Of a DNA stretch of 64,000 bases, positions 25,848 through 34,487 are shown one piece after another. Position 1 is the first letter of the stretch. Every line of letters begins with the position of its first letter. A program made the position numbers and the translations under genes. The notes beneath the pieces were generated by a model that saw nothing but the letters and a program-made list of their open reading frames with translations, had not been told where the DNA came from and ran no database searches. The stretch spans positions 186,001-250,000 of the forward strand of contig JAJFVK010000013.1 of NCBI GenBank assembly GCA_021371795.1, given 5' to 3'. The DNA comes from Planctomycetaceae bacterium (GTDB lineage Bacteria > Planctomycetota > Phycisphaerae > Sedimentisphaerales > UBA12454).

Positions 25848-26309
25848 TTAGCCTGTTATTTGGGACACAAGGACTTCCAAAACTTCGTCCATATTGTCCC
25901 AGCTTTTGTTGCTTATTTTCTTCTCGGCAACTTTGCCGTCTTTACCTTTATACGTTATAATAAAAGTTCCCTTTGCGTCATAATCGGTTTTATTAATGCT
26001 CTCGATTGACTTATACGGTATTTCTTCGATATCGCTAAGAATAAGCTTTTCGTCGGCGGCGACAATCCTCTTATTTCTCATCGAATACGCGTATATTGCC
26101 ACCAAACAAGCAGCACCAATCATATATGGCGGAGCTTTGCGATGGAAAACAAGTGTAGGGTCAGCCTTTCCATCCTTCGTGTGTTTCGCGATTAATTTCT
26201 GATTGTATTTACCATCGTAAAGAAACCAGACACCCGCAATAAACAGAATCATAAACCAGATTTTATAGTTTGTCTTTTTGTACTTGGCGAGTGGCGCAAC
26301 AACAGCCAT
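25848..26309 (-). CDS. Unknown membrane protein with PH-like cytoplasmic part
   Basis: 153 residues. Two membrane helices (about 17-32 and 61-77) separated by a basic loop, then a beta-rich 75-residue tail (ILSDIEEIPYKSIESI...GTFIITYKGKDG) with the look of a small PH-like domain that reads a membrane protein setting. No family recognised with certainty. Excellent SD GGAGG 7 bases before the ATG. It follows another unknown gene by 37 bases, so the two may be co-transcribed. Confidence 0.7.
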   Translation of the reverse strand: MAVVAPLAKYKKTNYKIWFMILFIAGVWFLYDGKYNQKLIAKHTKDGKADPTLVFHRKAPPYMIGAACLVAIYAYSMRNKRIVAADEKLILSDIEEIPYKSIESINKTDYDAKGTFIITYKGKDGKVAEKKISNKSWDNMDEVLEVLVSQITG

Positions 26310-26346
26310 TTTTAACCTCCGTAAAAATCCATTTTCCTATTTATTT

Positions 26347-27096
26347 TTATCTCCGATGTGCGATAGCATTCGTCAAAGGCATAACAATATTCGGCACAAC
26401 CTTTTCATCCATATATTCAACCGCAATACCGCAAATTTTATCGAACATTTTATCCATTTCAAATTCCTGCCCAGCCTGCGGATATTGTCTGATTGTCAAA
26501 AACAGACTTATAGGCTTATCCGAATCGAATTTACCGCCGCGGATTTCAGACTCTTCAGTTCGCGACTCGATGGCAAGCCTTGCCCTTGTCGAGCAGTCTT
26601 CATTGAGTGCGATTATAATTGAAGGCGAAAGATTAATCGGCCCCGGCCCGGGAACATCGAACACTCTCGAAAAAGCCGAACCGCCGAACAATGCTTCAGC
26701 GATAATATCATTATGATTGCCGGCATAATCGAAATCCATACCGAAAGTCAAATCGATGGATTCAATATCAAGACTGCGGACGCCGAGCATATAAGGAACC
26801 AAACCTATTACAAACTTCGGCAGATCCAATGCTTCCTGAAAAGTCGTCGGATTTGCACAGCCTGCGCCAAGCCTGTCGGAATCGACACTTGCCCAGCGAT
26901 TCAGTTCAGACTGGCTCGACTCTTCCAAACTGTATTCGCTTCCATCCCTGTTGAGAATTGTCATCGGGGAATATTGCTTTTTGATACGCTCAAAAAAAGA
27001 CAGCAGAATATCCCTGTCCGAAGGCAAATCGAAACGGGTGTTTATATACATATCTACATAAAAATCGTCGCAAAACGAATTATAGCTTATCGACAT
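26347..27096 (-). CDS. Conserved-looking protein of unknown function
   Basis: 249 residues, acidic, soluble, no signal peptide. Visible blocks: a helical N-terminus, FGMDFDYAGNHNDIIAEALFGG in the middle and RQYPQAGQEF near the end. No known motif is apparent. A good SD (GCAGGAC) precedes the ATG. The text shape (a symmetric alpha/beta protein with a Gly/Pro loop PGPGPINLSPS) suggests a folded single domain. I do not recognise the family. Confidence 0.65.
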   Translation of the reverse strand: MSISYNSFCDDFYVDMYINTRFDLPSDRDILLSFFERIKKQYSPMTILNRDGSEYSLEESSQSELNRWASVDSDRLGAGCANPTTFQEALDLPKFVIGLVPYMLGVRSLDIESIDLTFGMDFDYAGNHNDIIAEALFGGSAFSRVFDVPGPGPINLSPSIIIALNEDCSTRARLAIESRTEESEIRGGKFDSDKPISLFLTIRQYPQAGQEFEMDKMFDKICGIAVEYMDEKVVPNIVMPLTNAIAHRR

Positions 27097-27215
27097 AGAA
27101 TGTCCTGCTCCAAAAACCAGTTACGAAAGCATTATCTCATAAAGGTGTGATAAAAACAAATAAATTTCTCCACTGCGGGCATATAAAACACGACCGAAAA
27201 CATACCTGAAAGGTA

Positions 27216-28190
27216 TTATTTTGCGGTCAACAACCAAAACACCAATATTGCGGCGATAATCCTGTAGATGCCGAATGGGGTAAGGCCGTGGTTGGTGAGC
27301 CATTTTACAAATCCTTTTATTGCCAGAATGGCGAAAATCATACTGAAAAGCAGCCCCACCGCCATACCATCAAACCCAACAACCTGTGTAAGAACCGCCC
27401 AATCTTCCAGACAGGATATAAATGTTGCCCCCAAAAGAGTCGGAAGCGCCAGAAGAAAACTGAATTCCGCGGCCGTAACCATATCCAGTCCGACCAGTAC
27501 CGCTGCTACAATCGTAATCATACTTCTTGAAGTTCCCGGCCACATCGCCAGAACTTGAGCGATACCTATGATTGCCGCCTGCCAATAAGAGATATTTACA
27601 ATTCCAATTACAGACAATCGTTTTTTTCTGAACCCCATACACTCAACGATAATCATTATCACACCGCCGACAGCCAAACCGTAAGCGACAGGAACAGGAG
27701 CAAAAAGCTGCTGCTCGATAACTTTGTGCAGCGGCAAGCCTATTATTGCGGATGGCAAAAACGCAACCAGCAAAAGGAAAAACAATTTTAAACCATCACG
27801 ATTCCTCCCCAGCAATCCTGTACAAATATCAACAACCCTTCTGCGATAGAGTCCGACCACCGCCAGAATCGCTCCAGACTGTATAACAATGTTAAAAGAA
27901 TTAATCGCTTCCATTTTATCTTTATCTAAAACTCGCCCAAACGGCCCAATATGGTCGCTAAAATGCGTCAATCCCATAAAATGGCCGGCAAGAATAAGAT
28001 GCCCGGTCGAAGAAACAGGCAGATATTCCGTCAGGCCTTCTACTATTCCTAATATCGCGGCGTGAACAACAGATATTTTCTGAACGTCCGACTGCTGCTG
28101 AACATCGTTCACGTCCCCGTTTGCCGCGAAAATAAAAAATGAAATACTAAAAACAAACAGGAGTGTAAAGATTAACTTGTGTCGTTTCAT
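27216..28190 (-). CDS. uppP: Undecaprenyl-diphosphatase
   Basis: 324 residues, longer than E. coli UppP (273) because of an N-terminal signal-like helix and a periplasmic linker (1-42). Core motifs: GIVEGLTEYLPVSSTGHL (49-66) and GTSRSM in the second repeat. Removes a phosphate from undecaprenyl diphosphate so the carrier can be reused in peptidoglycan synthesis. It follows pgpA by 33 bases, forming a small lipid-phosphatase pair. Confidence 0.93.
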   Translation of the reverse strand: MKRHKLIFTLLFVFSISFFIFAANGDVNDVQQQSDVQKISVVHAAILGIVEGLTEYLPVSSTGHLILAGHFMGLTHFSDHIGPFGRVLDKDKMEAINSFNIVIQSGAILAVVGLYRRRVVDICTGLLGRNRDGLKLFFLLLVAFLPSAIIGLPLHKVIEQQLFAPVPVAYGLAVGGVIMIIVECMGFRKKRLSVIGIVNISYWQAAIIGIAQVLAMWPGTSRSMITIVAAVLVGLDMVTAAEFSFLLALPTLLGATFISCLEDWAVLTQVVGFDGMAVGLLFSMIFAILAIKGFVKWLTNHGLTPFGIYRIIAAILVFWLLTAK

Positions 28191-28223
28191 AATTGCTCAA
28201 GAAAAATGGAAATGTAAAAAAAA

Positions 28224-28706
28224 TCAACTGCCCATTACAACGAATCTTGCAAGGTAGGTAACAATGCAGACAACCGTCCCTGCCATTACGCCGGCAACCA
28301 AATCGTCCGCAAGAATACCCAAACCTCCGTTAAGCTGCTCCATTTCGCGAACAGGCGAAGGCTTCCAAATATCAAAAATTCTGAAAAGTATAAACGCCGC
28401 TATCGCAGGCGGTAAAACTTTACCACTGGTTACAGCCGCTGGGAATAACGCGACTGCCTGGCCGGCGAATTCATCTATCACCACCCAGCCGGGGTCTTTT
28501 CGGCCGAAATGTTTGGCAAAAAACACACATAAGACACTTGATATTACGATAGCCGCCAGAAGAAAAACAATCGAGATCATCTGTATCGGCCAAAAATAAT
28601 GAACAGCCAGAAACGCCGCCAGCATCAGCAAACTGCCGAATGTGCCGGGCATCACAGGTATAAACCCTATGCCAAAACAGGAAAGTACCATATTTTTCAT
28701 TTTCAT
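28224..28706 (-). CDS. pgpA: Phosphatidylglycerophosphatase A
   Basis: 160 residues, four membrane helices. PgpA signatures: GIGFIPVMPGTFGSL, VVIDEFAGQAVALFP, and FDIWKPSPVREMEQLNGGLG followed by ADDLVAG. Dephosphorylates phosphatidylglycerol phosphate to give phosphatidylglycerol. Divergent from the zinc operon at 28827. Confidence 0.93.
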   Translation of the reverse strand: MKMKNMVLSCFGIGFIPVMPGTFGSLLMLAAFLAVHYFWPIQMISIVFLLAAIVISSVLCVFFAKHFGRKDPGWVVIDEFAGQAVALFPAAVTSGKVLPPAIAAFILFRIFDIWKPSPVREMEQLNGGLGILADDLVAGVMAGTVVCIVTYLARFVVMGS

Positions 28707-28764
28707 AAAGAGTAGTATAATCCTTAAAAATTAAATTAAAACTAAAAAAACTTCCGAAAATTGA

Positions 28765-28793
28765 TTGACTTACGCCTGTTTAAAAGCTATTAT
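28765..28793 (+). promoter_or_regulatory. Promoter of zur-znuACB
   Basis: -35 box TTGACT (28765-28770), 17-base spacer, -10 box TATTAT (28788-28793). The operator palindrome begins at the last base of the -10 box. Confidence 0.7.
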
Positions 28794-28814
28794 TATTGCA
28801 ACATTGTTGCAATA
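28794..28814. promoter_or_regulatory. Palindromic operator of the zinc operon
   Basis: A perfect 21-base palindrome; its inner 19 bases are ATTGCAACATTGTTGCAAT. It directly abuts the -10 box and ends 12 bases before the ATG of the Fur-family gene, the usual placement of an autorepressor site. Confidence 0.75.
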
Positions 28815-28826
28815 CGAGACAGGACT

Positions 28827-29243
28827 ATGAATATCGAAGATATTCACAAAACTATAAAATCCAAAGGCAAACGCCTGACAAAAGTCCGCAAAGCGATTAT
28901 TGAAATCCTGATTCAGTCGCCTTGCCTGCTTTCAACGTCTGACCTTCTGTCAAAACTCAAAGCCCGCAGAATCCAGCCGGACAGGTCAACAATGTACCGC
29001 GAACTAATGTTTCTGGTGCAAAACAGTATTATTAATAAAAATATCATCGCGCAAAAAGATTATTTCGAACTGCCGACCGACCATCACCATCATCTGGTCT
29101 GCACCGGCTGCAACGCCATCAAGAAAGTAATTATGGGCAATCATCTGGTCAAAGAAGAAAAACTGCTTGAAAAAAATCATGAATTTACGATTACAAACCA
29201 CTCTGTAGAGTTCTACGGCCTTTGCAGAAACTGCCGGAAATAA
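28827..29243 (+). CDS. zur: Fur-family zinc regulator (Zur-like)
   Basis: 138 residues from ATG 28827; an in-frame ATG-like start at 28761 would lie inside the promoter. Winged-helix domain (about 15-85, with DRSTMYREL as recognition helix), then the dimerisation domain with the HHHHLVCTGC metal motif and a C-terminal CRNCRK. First gene of an operon with a zinc-type ABC transporter, so Zur is preferred over Fur. A perfect palindrome overlaps its promoter, suggesting autorepression in zinc-replete cells. Confidence 0.88.
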   Translation: MNIEDIHKTIKSKGKRLTKVRKAIIEILIQSPCLLSTSDLLSKLKARRIQPDRSTMYRELMFLVQNSIINKNIIAQKDYFELPTDHHHHLVCTGCNAIKKVIMGNHLVKEEKLLEKNHEFTITNHSVEFYGLCRNCRK

Positions 29244-29248
29244 TAACT

Positions 29249-30229
29249 ATGAAAAAAATCATATTCACAATACTTGTTATATTAATAATTATGGCTGGAC
29301 TTTTCACAGCAGTAAAATCCAGCCGCAAGCTTCAGCGGGATGACGGTAAAATCACAATTGTTACAACGCTGTTCCCGTTATACGATTTCGCGAAAACAAT
29401 CGGCGGCGATAAGGTTAATGTCTCGCTATTACTGCCGCCCGGCGTTGAGCCTCACTCATTTGAACCAACCCCCGGCGATATCGCGAAAATCAGCAATGCT
29501 GATATTTTCATTTTCACCGGCGAATTTATGGAGCCATGGGCACACGAAATTTTGAGCGGAATTTCGAACAATAAACTTATCGTTGTTGTTGCAAGCACAG
29601 ATATAAGTCTGATACCGGCGGCACAAAAACACGAACACCATCACGAACAAAACGAAGAAGCTGAGCACCATGAACAACACGTACATAATGAACATGAAGG
29701 TATGGACCCGCACATCTGGCTTGATTTTGATAATGACAAAATAATTATCGACAATATCACAAACGCTCTTTGCAAAGCTGACTCCGCGAATACTGATTTT
29801 TACAAAAGCAATGCCGAAGATTATAAAACGAAACTTACTCAACTTGATAATTCCTACAAAACACAACTTTCCGGCTGCAAAAGCAGGACAGTTATTTTCG
29901 GCGGCCATTATGCTTTCGGCTATCTGGCGAATCGATACGGCTTACAATATCTCGCCGCACAGGGACTTTCGCCGGATTCAGAACCAACCGCACAGGACAT
30001 CATCACACTTATCGAACAAATCAAAAAAGAGAACGTTCATTATGTTTTTTATGAAGAGCTGACAAGCCCGAAAATCGCGGAAACTTTGACTAATGAAACC
30101 GGTACAAAAATGCTCCTGCTCAACGCCGGCCATAATGTCAGCAGAAAAGATTTGGAAAATAATGTTTCATTCATTGATATAATGGCTGAAAACCTGCAAA
30201 ATTTGAAAACAGGATTGGAATGTAAATAA
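29249..30229 (+). CDS. znuA: Zinc ABC transporter substrate-binding protein (ZnuA-like)
   Basis: 326 residues from ATG 29249 (SD GGAAA, 9 bases). Signal-anchor helix (about 3-25) without a lipobox Cys. Cluster A-I binding-protein ligands: GVEPHSFEPTP, DPHIWLDF, and GGHYAFGYL. Between the first two is an unusually His/Glu-rich loop (about 128-157) with HHHEQNEEAEHHEQHVH, typical of zinc-scavenging ZnuA proteins. Follows zur by 5 bases and precedes the ATPase by 4. Confidence 0.93.
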   Translation: MKKIIFTILVILIIMAGLFTAVKSSRKLQRDDGKITIVTTLFPLYDFAKTIGGDKVNVSLLLPPGVEPHSFEPTPGDIAKISNADIFIFTGEFMEPWAHEILSGISNNKLIVVVASTDISLIPAAQKHEHHHEQNEEAEHHEQHVHNEHEGMDPHIWLDFDNDKIIIDNITNALCKADSANTDFYKSNAEDYKTKLTQLDNSYKTQLSGCKSRTVIFGGHYAFGYLANRYGLQYLAAQGLSPDSEPTAQDIITLIEQIKKENVHYVFYEELTSPKIAETLTNETGTKMLLLNAGHNVSRKDLENNVSFIDIMAENLQNLKTGLECK

Positions 30230-30233
30230 AAAA

Positions 30234-30998
30234 ATGGCAATCATAAAAATTAATGATGTCTCAATCTCTTACAATGCTCACGAAGCATTGAAGGATGTTT
30301 CGTTTGCAATCGAACCGGGCGATTTTATCGCACTTGTCGGCCCGAACGGCGCTGGCAAGACAACGCTTGTAAAATCTATTTTCGGCCTGGTATCGCTAAA
30401 TTCAGGAGACATAGAATTATTCGATACGCCGGCAAAAAGATTCGCCGATTGGGGCAAACTCGGCTATCTGCCGCAGCAGTCTTCGACAATCAATCCGCTT
30501 TTCCCGGCAACCGTTGAAGAAGTAATAGAGCTTGGTTTGTTATCGCAAAAGAAAAATCCGAAAAGTATTACCGGTGAAGACAAAACAAAGGTCAATGAAA
30601 TAGTCGAAAAATTAAAAATAACTGACTTAAAAGGAAGAATGCTAAGTGAGCTTTCCGGCGGTCAGCAGCAAAAAGTCCTTTTGGCACGCTGTCTTGTTTC
30701 CAACCCGCAACTGCTGATTTTCGATGAGCCTTCGACAGCGCTCGACCCGGATTCGAGAGAATCTTTTTTTGAGCTTATCAAAAATTTAAACAAGCAGGAT
30801 GGCATTGCGATATTATTGATTACGCACGATGCCGGTTTCGTAGGAAAATACGCACAGAAGATGCTCTACCTCGACAAAAAAATTGTTTACTTTGGCAATT
30901 TCCGAGAATTTTGCAAGTCGGATGATATGCGTCAGTTCTTCGGCGAACATTATCAGCATATAATCTGTCACCAGCATGATCATAAGAGCACAAATTAA
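30234..30998 (+). CDS. znuC: Zinc ABC transporter ATP-binding protein (ZnuC-like)
   Basis: 254 residues. Walker A GPNGAGKTT, Q-loop LPQQSS, ABC signature LSGGQQQKV, Walker B LLIFDEPSTAL and the switch His in LLITHDAG. The C-terminus ends HICHQHDHK, again His-rich. Its stop overlaps the ATG of the permease gene, so the two are co-translated. Confidence 0.94.
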   Translation: MAIIKINDVSISYNAHEALKDVSFAIEPGDFIALVGPNGAGKTTLVKSIFGLVSLNSGDIELFDTPAKRFADWGKLGYLPQQSSTINPLFPATVEEVIELGLLSQKKNPKSITGEDKTKVNEIVEKLKITDLKGRMLSELSGGQQQKVLLARCLVSNPQLLIFDEPSTALDPDSRESFFELIKNLNKQDGIAILLITHDAGFVGKYAQKMLYLDKKIVYFGNFREFCKSDDMRQFFGEHYQHIICHQHDHKSTN

Positions 30999-31804
30999 TG
31001 GAAATAATAAACTTTTTACAATACGCATTCATTCAAAAGGCTTTTCTGGCCGGTTCATTCATCGCTGTAACTTGTGCGGCGTTGGGAATGTTTCTGGTTC
31101 TTCGCAAAATGTCGCTGATTAGCGACGGCCTTTCGCACGTAAGTTTCGGCGCAATCGCTATCGGCCTGTTTTTCGGCACATACCCGTACTATATCGCGGT
31201 TCCGATTGTTATGGCTGCTTCATATTTGATTTTGAAAATCACTGAAAAGGCGAAAGTTTATGGCGACGCGGCTATCGGCATTGTCTCGGCTGTCGGCATC
31301 TCCGGCGGCGTGATTATCGCGAGCCTTTCAAAAGGTTTTAACGTTGACCTTCTTAGTTATCTTTTTGGAAATATTCTTTCCATCCGAACAAGTGAAGTAG
31401 TCTTGTCCGTACTGCTTTCGCTTGTCGTACTGGCGATTCTTTACTATTATTACTGGGATTTATTTTCCGCCACGTTCGATGTCGAATACGCAAAAACCAC
31501 CGGCATAAAAACCAGCCGAATCAGTGTGGTTTTGACACTGCTAACATCTCTTGTGGTTGTGCTTTCTGTGAAAGTTGTCGGCGTTATGCTCGTATCATCG
31601 CTTATGATTTTGCCTGCCGCAGCCGCACTTCAAAACGCAAAGGGGTTTCGTGCCGCGATTTTCATTGCATGCTGTTTTTCGCTGATTTCCGTTTTGCTCG
31701 GCATAACATTTTCGTTTTTCCTCGATATACCGGCCGGTGCAACGATTGTGATGATTAACGCTGTGATTTTCGCTTTGGCGGTAATCTATAAAAGAATCGC
31801 TTAA
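30998..31804 (+). CDS. znuB: Zinc ABC transporter permease (ZnuB-like)
   Basis: 268 residues with about eight membrane helices. ABC-3 family features: FLVLRKMSLISDGLSHVSFGAIAIG near the N-terminus and MLVSSLMILPAAAALQ. Completes the zur-znuACB operon. The dGTPase-like gene on the opposite strand ends two bases beyond its stop, leaving no room for a terminator. Confidence 0.94.
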   Translation: MEIINFLQYAFIQKAFLAGSFIAVTCAALGMFLVLRKMSLISDGLSHVSFGAIAIGLFFGTYPYYIAVPIVMAASYLILKITEKAKVYGDAAIGIVSAVGISGGVIIASLSKGFNVDLLSYLFGNILSIRTSEVVLSVLLSLVVLAILYYYYWDLFSATFDVEYAKTTGIKTSRISVVLTLLTSLVVVLSVKVVGVMLVSSLMILPAAAALQNAKGFRAAIFIACCFSLISVLLGITFSFFLDIPAGATIVMINAVIFALAVIYKRIA

Positions 31805-31805
31805 T

Positions 31806-32897
31806 TTATTTAATCATCTCTAGACAATACCTGTCCGTCATTCCGGAAACATAATCGCACACTGTTCGTTCCAGACCGAATTCAGGAATAAGGTTTTGAT
31901 AAAATTTCGGCATCAGCGTCGGGTTATCGCGGAATTTGCAGAAGACTTTTGTCAGCCATTCTTTTGCCTGCGATGAAACTGCTTTGACAACCGGATTTTC
32001 GTACATATTCTTCAGAAGGAAAATCTCAAGTTCACGAAGTCCCTTTTCAGATTCGTCGCTGATTGCGATAAGATTATCGCTTCTATCGAGCACCTGCTGT
32101 AAGTTTTGAATATTTTCTTTTTTGATTAACGCTTTGCTTGTTTCAATGCAATCGCCGACAAGCATATCGATAATAACTTTCGCGATTCGCATATACTTAA
32201 TTGCACCGCTTCCGTGAGCTTCCGCCTGACATCTCACTATTGCCCCTTTGCAGAGGTCGAGATTTTTTATCATTTCATAATTCAGAACTTTTGCGCGAAG
32301 GCCGTCCTCCAAATCGTGGCAGTTATAAGCGATTCTGTCGGCAAGATCAGAGATTTGCCCTTCCAGCGAACAATTTATTTCCGGATATTTCTGACTTCTT
32401 AAAGGATTGTCGAAATGTGTTTTATGCTTGGCAAGTGACAGCCTGGTTTCGTACATCAAATTTAAGCCGACAAAATCAAGATATGGCTTTTCAATCTGAT
32501 CTACAATTCGCATTGTTTGAGAATTATGCTCGAACCCGCCGAAATCCTTCATCAATTCATTTAACGCCGCTTCACCGCTGTGGCCGAACGGGCTGTGTCC
32601 CAAATCGTGCGCAAGACAAACAGCTTCAGTGAGAGCCTCGTTCAATCCAAGTACTTTTGCGATAGTTCTGCCAATTTGCGAAACTTCGATACTATGCGTA
32701 AAACGCGTTCTATAATGGTCATTGATTTGCGTTGTAAAGACCTGTGTTTTGCCCTCAAGTCTTCTGAACGCAGATGTGTGAATAATTCTGTCCCTGTCAC
32801 GCTCGAATGCTCCGCGATATGCGTGTTGGGGCTCTTTGAACTGCCTGCCTTTGCTGTTGGCCTCGGTTACTGCATAAGCTTGCAGAGAATCAGACAT
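31806..32897 (-). CDS. dGTPase-like HD phosphohydrolase
   Basis: 363 residues. dGTP triphosphohydrolase-type HD domain: HTSAFRRLEGKTQVF, RTRFTHSIEVSQIGR, HDLGHSPFGHSGE and AYNCHDLEDGLRA. These enzymes hydrolyse dNTPs to nucleosides and triphosphate; bacterial dGTPase-like type 2 proteins are about this size. ATG start just after the HIT gene stop (2-base gap), so the two are coupled. Confidence 0.92.
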   Translation of the reverse strand: MSDSLQAYAVTEANSKGRQFKEPQHAYRGAFERDRDRIIHTSAFRRLEGKTQVFTTQINDHYRTRFTHSIEVSQIGRTIAKVLGLNEALTEAVCLAHDLGHSPFGHSGEAALNELMKDFGGFEHNSQTMRIVDQIEKPYLDFVGLNLMYETRLSLAKHKTHFDNPLRSQKYPEINCSLEGQISDLADRIAYNCHDLEDGLRAKVLNYEMIKNLDLCKGAIVRCQAEAHGSGAIKYMRIAKVIIDMLVGDCIETSKALIKKENIQNLQQVLDRSDNLIAISDESEKGLRELEIFLLKNMYENPVVKAVSSQAKEWLTKVFCKFRDNPTLMPKFYQNLIPEFGLERTVCDYVSGMTDRYCLEMIK

Positions 32898-32899
32898 AG

Positions 32900-33409
32900 T
32901 TATATTCCCGGCAGATTATTTTTTACGCTTATATCTTTAAGTTGGCTATATAACTCCCGCATCCCCTGGCTGATTACATCTGTTCCGCCGCAAACTTCCA
33001 TAAAGTTCGTATCGCCGTCCCATCTGGGCACAATATGAATATGCAAATGACCCGGCACGCCCGCACCTGCGCATCTGCCGAAATTCATCCCGACATTAAA
33101 GCCGTGCGGATTGACCGCCAGTTTCAAAGCCTTTTGGCATGCGACGATGAGTTTATTGGCGTCCAGAAGTTCCTCATCGTTCAATCCCTCGAAATCCGGA
33201 ACATGTTTAATCGGTGCGATAAGCAGATGCCCGTTATTGTATGGAAAACGATTAAACATTACGATCGCTGTTTTAGTTCGCCAAAGCACAAAATTCTCGC
33301 AGTCTTCTGCGGGATTCTGCACATTATGACAGATAAAGCAATCGTGTTTTTCCGCCAGACCTTTGATATATCCGATCCTCCACGGCGCCCAAAGATTAAA
33401 TCGCTTCAA
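32900..33409 (-). CDS. HIT-family nucleotide hydrolase
   Basis: 169 residues. HIT domain with the catalytic His triad GHLHIHIVPRW; N-terminal zinc-type residues CFIC appear near residue 25, as in HIT proteins of the Fhit/GalT-like branch. Likely hydrolyses dinucleotide polyphosphates or AMP conjugates. TTG start with GGAG 8 bases upstream. In the order lipoprotein-HIT-dGTPase. Confidence 0.88.
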   Translation of the reverse strand: MKRFNLWAPWRIGYIKGLAEKHDCFICHNVQNPAEDCENFVLWRTKTAIVMFNRFPYNNGHLLIAPIKHVPDFEGLNDEELLDANKLIVACQKALKLAVNPHGFNVGMNFGRCAGAGVPGHLHIHIVPRWDGDTNFMEVCGGTDVISQGMRELYSQLKDISVKNNLPGI

Positions 33410-33427
33410 TCAGGGGTCTCCCTTCGC

Positions 33428-34450
33428 TTATTCGACAAGCGTCATTGTTATCTTCTGCTCGATTGTTATATTCGGCGTAAGTTCATCACTGCCGAGTCCA
33501 AATATCGACGCGCTGACTGTCGCTTCATATTCCTGTGTATCGCTTTTGATTCTGCCTTTATCGATATCGAAAAGCTGTTTGCCCTGCCCTGTTATAGCAA
33601 GCACTTTATATCCCTGCAGAAAACCAAACATACCTTTCATCTGGAATCCACCGCTGTACGGCAGTGTAACATCCGCAGGTGTTTTGCTCAAACTGTATGT
33701 GCTTGCGATTGCTGCAAGATTCTCATTACCGGCCTTTTCAACGCCTGCCAGTTTATATTCGACATTTCTGCCGATTTTGGAAACGTAAGGCATCGGAGCC
33801 AAAAGTTTAGAACTCCACTTGCTTTTCTTATCAATTCCTTTGAGCGGGTTTTTAATAGTTGCCGTCGAATCCCATATATTAGATTGCGTTGCGAGGAAAT
33901 CCATTACCATATCAGGATTTTTAACTTTGCCTCTCTTTGTTTCCCCGCCGCTAAACGCTTTGTCAGCCAGTTCTTTGGCAGTGCTGTCCAATGAGGAATA
34001 ATCCATGATTTTTCCGGTAGGACTGATTGTCAACGTAAAACTTTTTCCTGCAAGGCTCTCCACTGCATCAGTTTTGTCCTGTGCTCTGCCGGAGCCTGTT
34101 CGCATAACTTTCGCGGAATTGCAGGTGGCCTCGATAACGGAAACGCCGGTCGGGTCAACTTTGACAGGTTTGTATGCGATTTGCATTTCGAGCTTTTCTA
34201 TTTGCGTTTGCTCTTTGCCGTCCTGCTTGCCCTTTGAGTATTTGCCGCTCGGGTCAAGATTGACGTGCATTGTTCTTTCGCAGACAAAATTATAAACAAG
34301 CGTCTGATTTGGCTCGAAATCAACACTCAAAAGCAAAGGGCCTTTTAAATCAGCGCCTTTTGGCACTTCTGTTTTTTGCTGCTGCTGACAGCCTGTGAAA
34401 TAAAAAGCCGTTATACCTACTACCAAAACCGCAGAAATCCATTTCTTCAT
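33428..34450 (-). CDS. Lipoprotein of unknown function (DUF6263-like), copy 2
   Basis: 340 residues. Signal peptide with lipobox YFTGC (Cys21), then a beta-rich soluble domain with repeated VNVKL-type strands and SPTGKIMDYSS. Similar in plan to the neighbouring gene at 34488 (shared start of a LLSVDFEPNQTLVY-like strand and S-P-x-G-x-[IV] segment). Probably periplasmic or outer-membrane attached. The DUF number is from recollection of planctomycete lipoproteins; function unknown. Confidence 0.7.
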   Translation of the reverse strand: MKKWISAVLVVGITAFYFTGCQQQQKTEVPKGADLKGPLLLSVDFEPNQTLVYNFVCERTMHVNLDPSGKYSKGKQDGKEQTQIEKLEMQIAYKPVKVDPTGVSVIEATCNSAKVMRTGSGRAQDKTDAVESLAGKSFTLTISPTGKIMDYSSLDSTAKELADKAFSGGETKRGKVKNPDMVMDFLATQSNIWDSTATIKNPLKGIDKKSKWSSKLLAPMPYVSKIGRNVEYKLAGVEKAGNENLAAIASTYSLSKTPADVTLPYSGGFQMKGMFGFLQGYKVLAITGQGKQLFDIDKGRIKSDTQEYEATVSASIFGLGSDELTPNITIEQKITMTLVE

Positions 34451-34487
34451 AATTTTACTCGCAATCCGTTAGTTATTTTAAAAAAAG

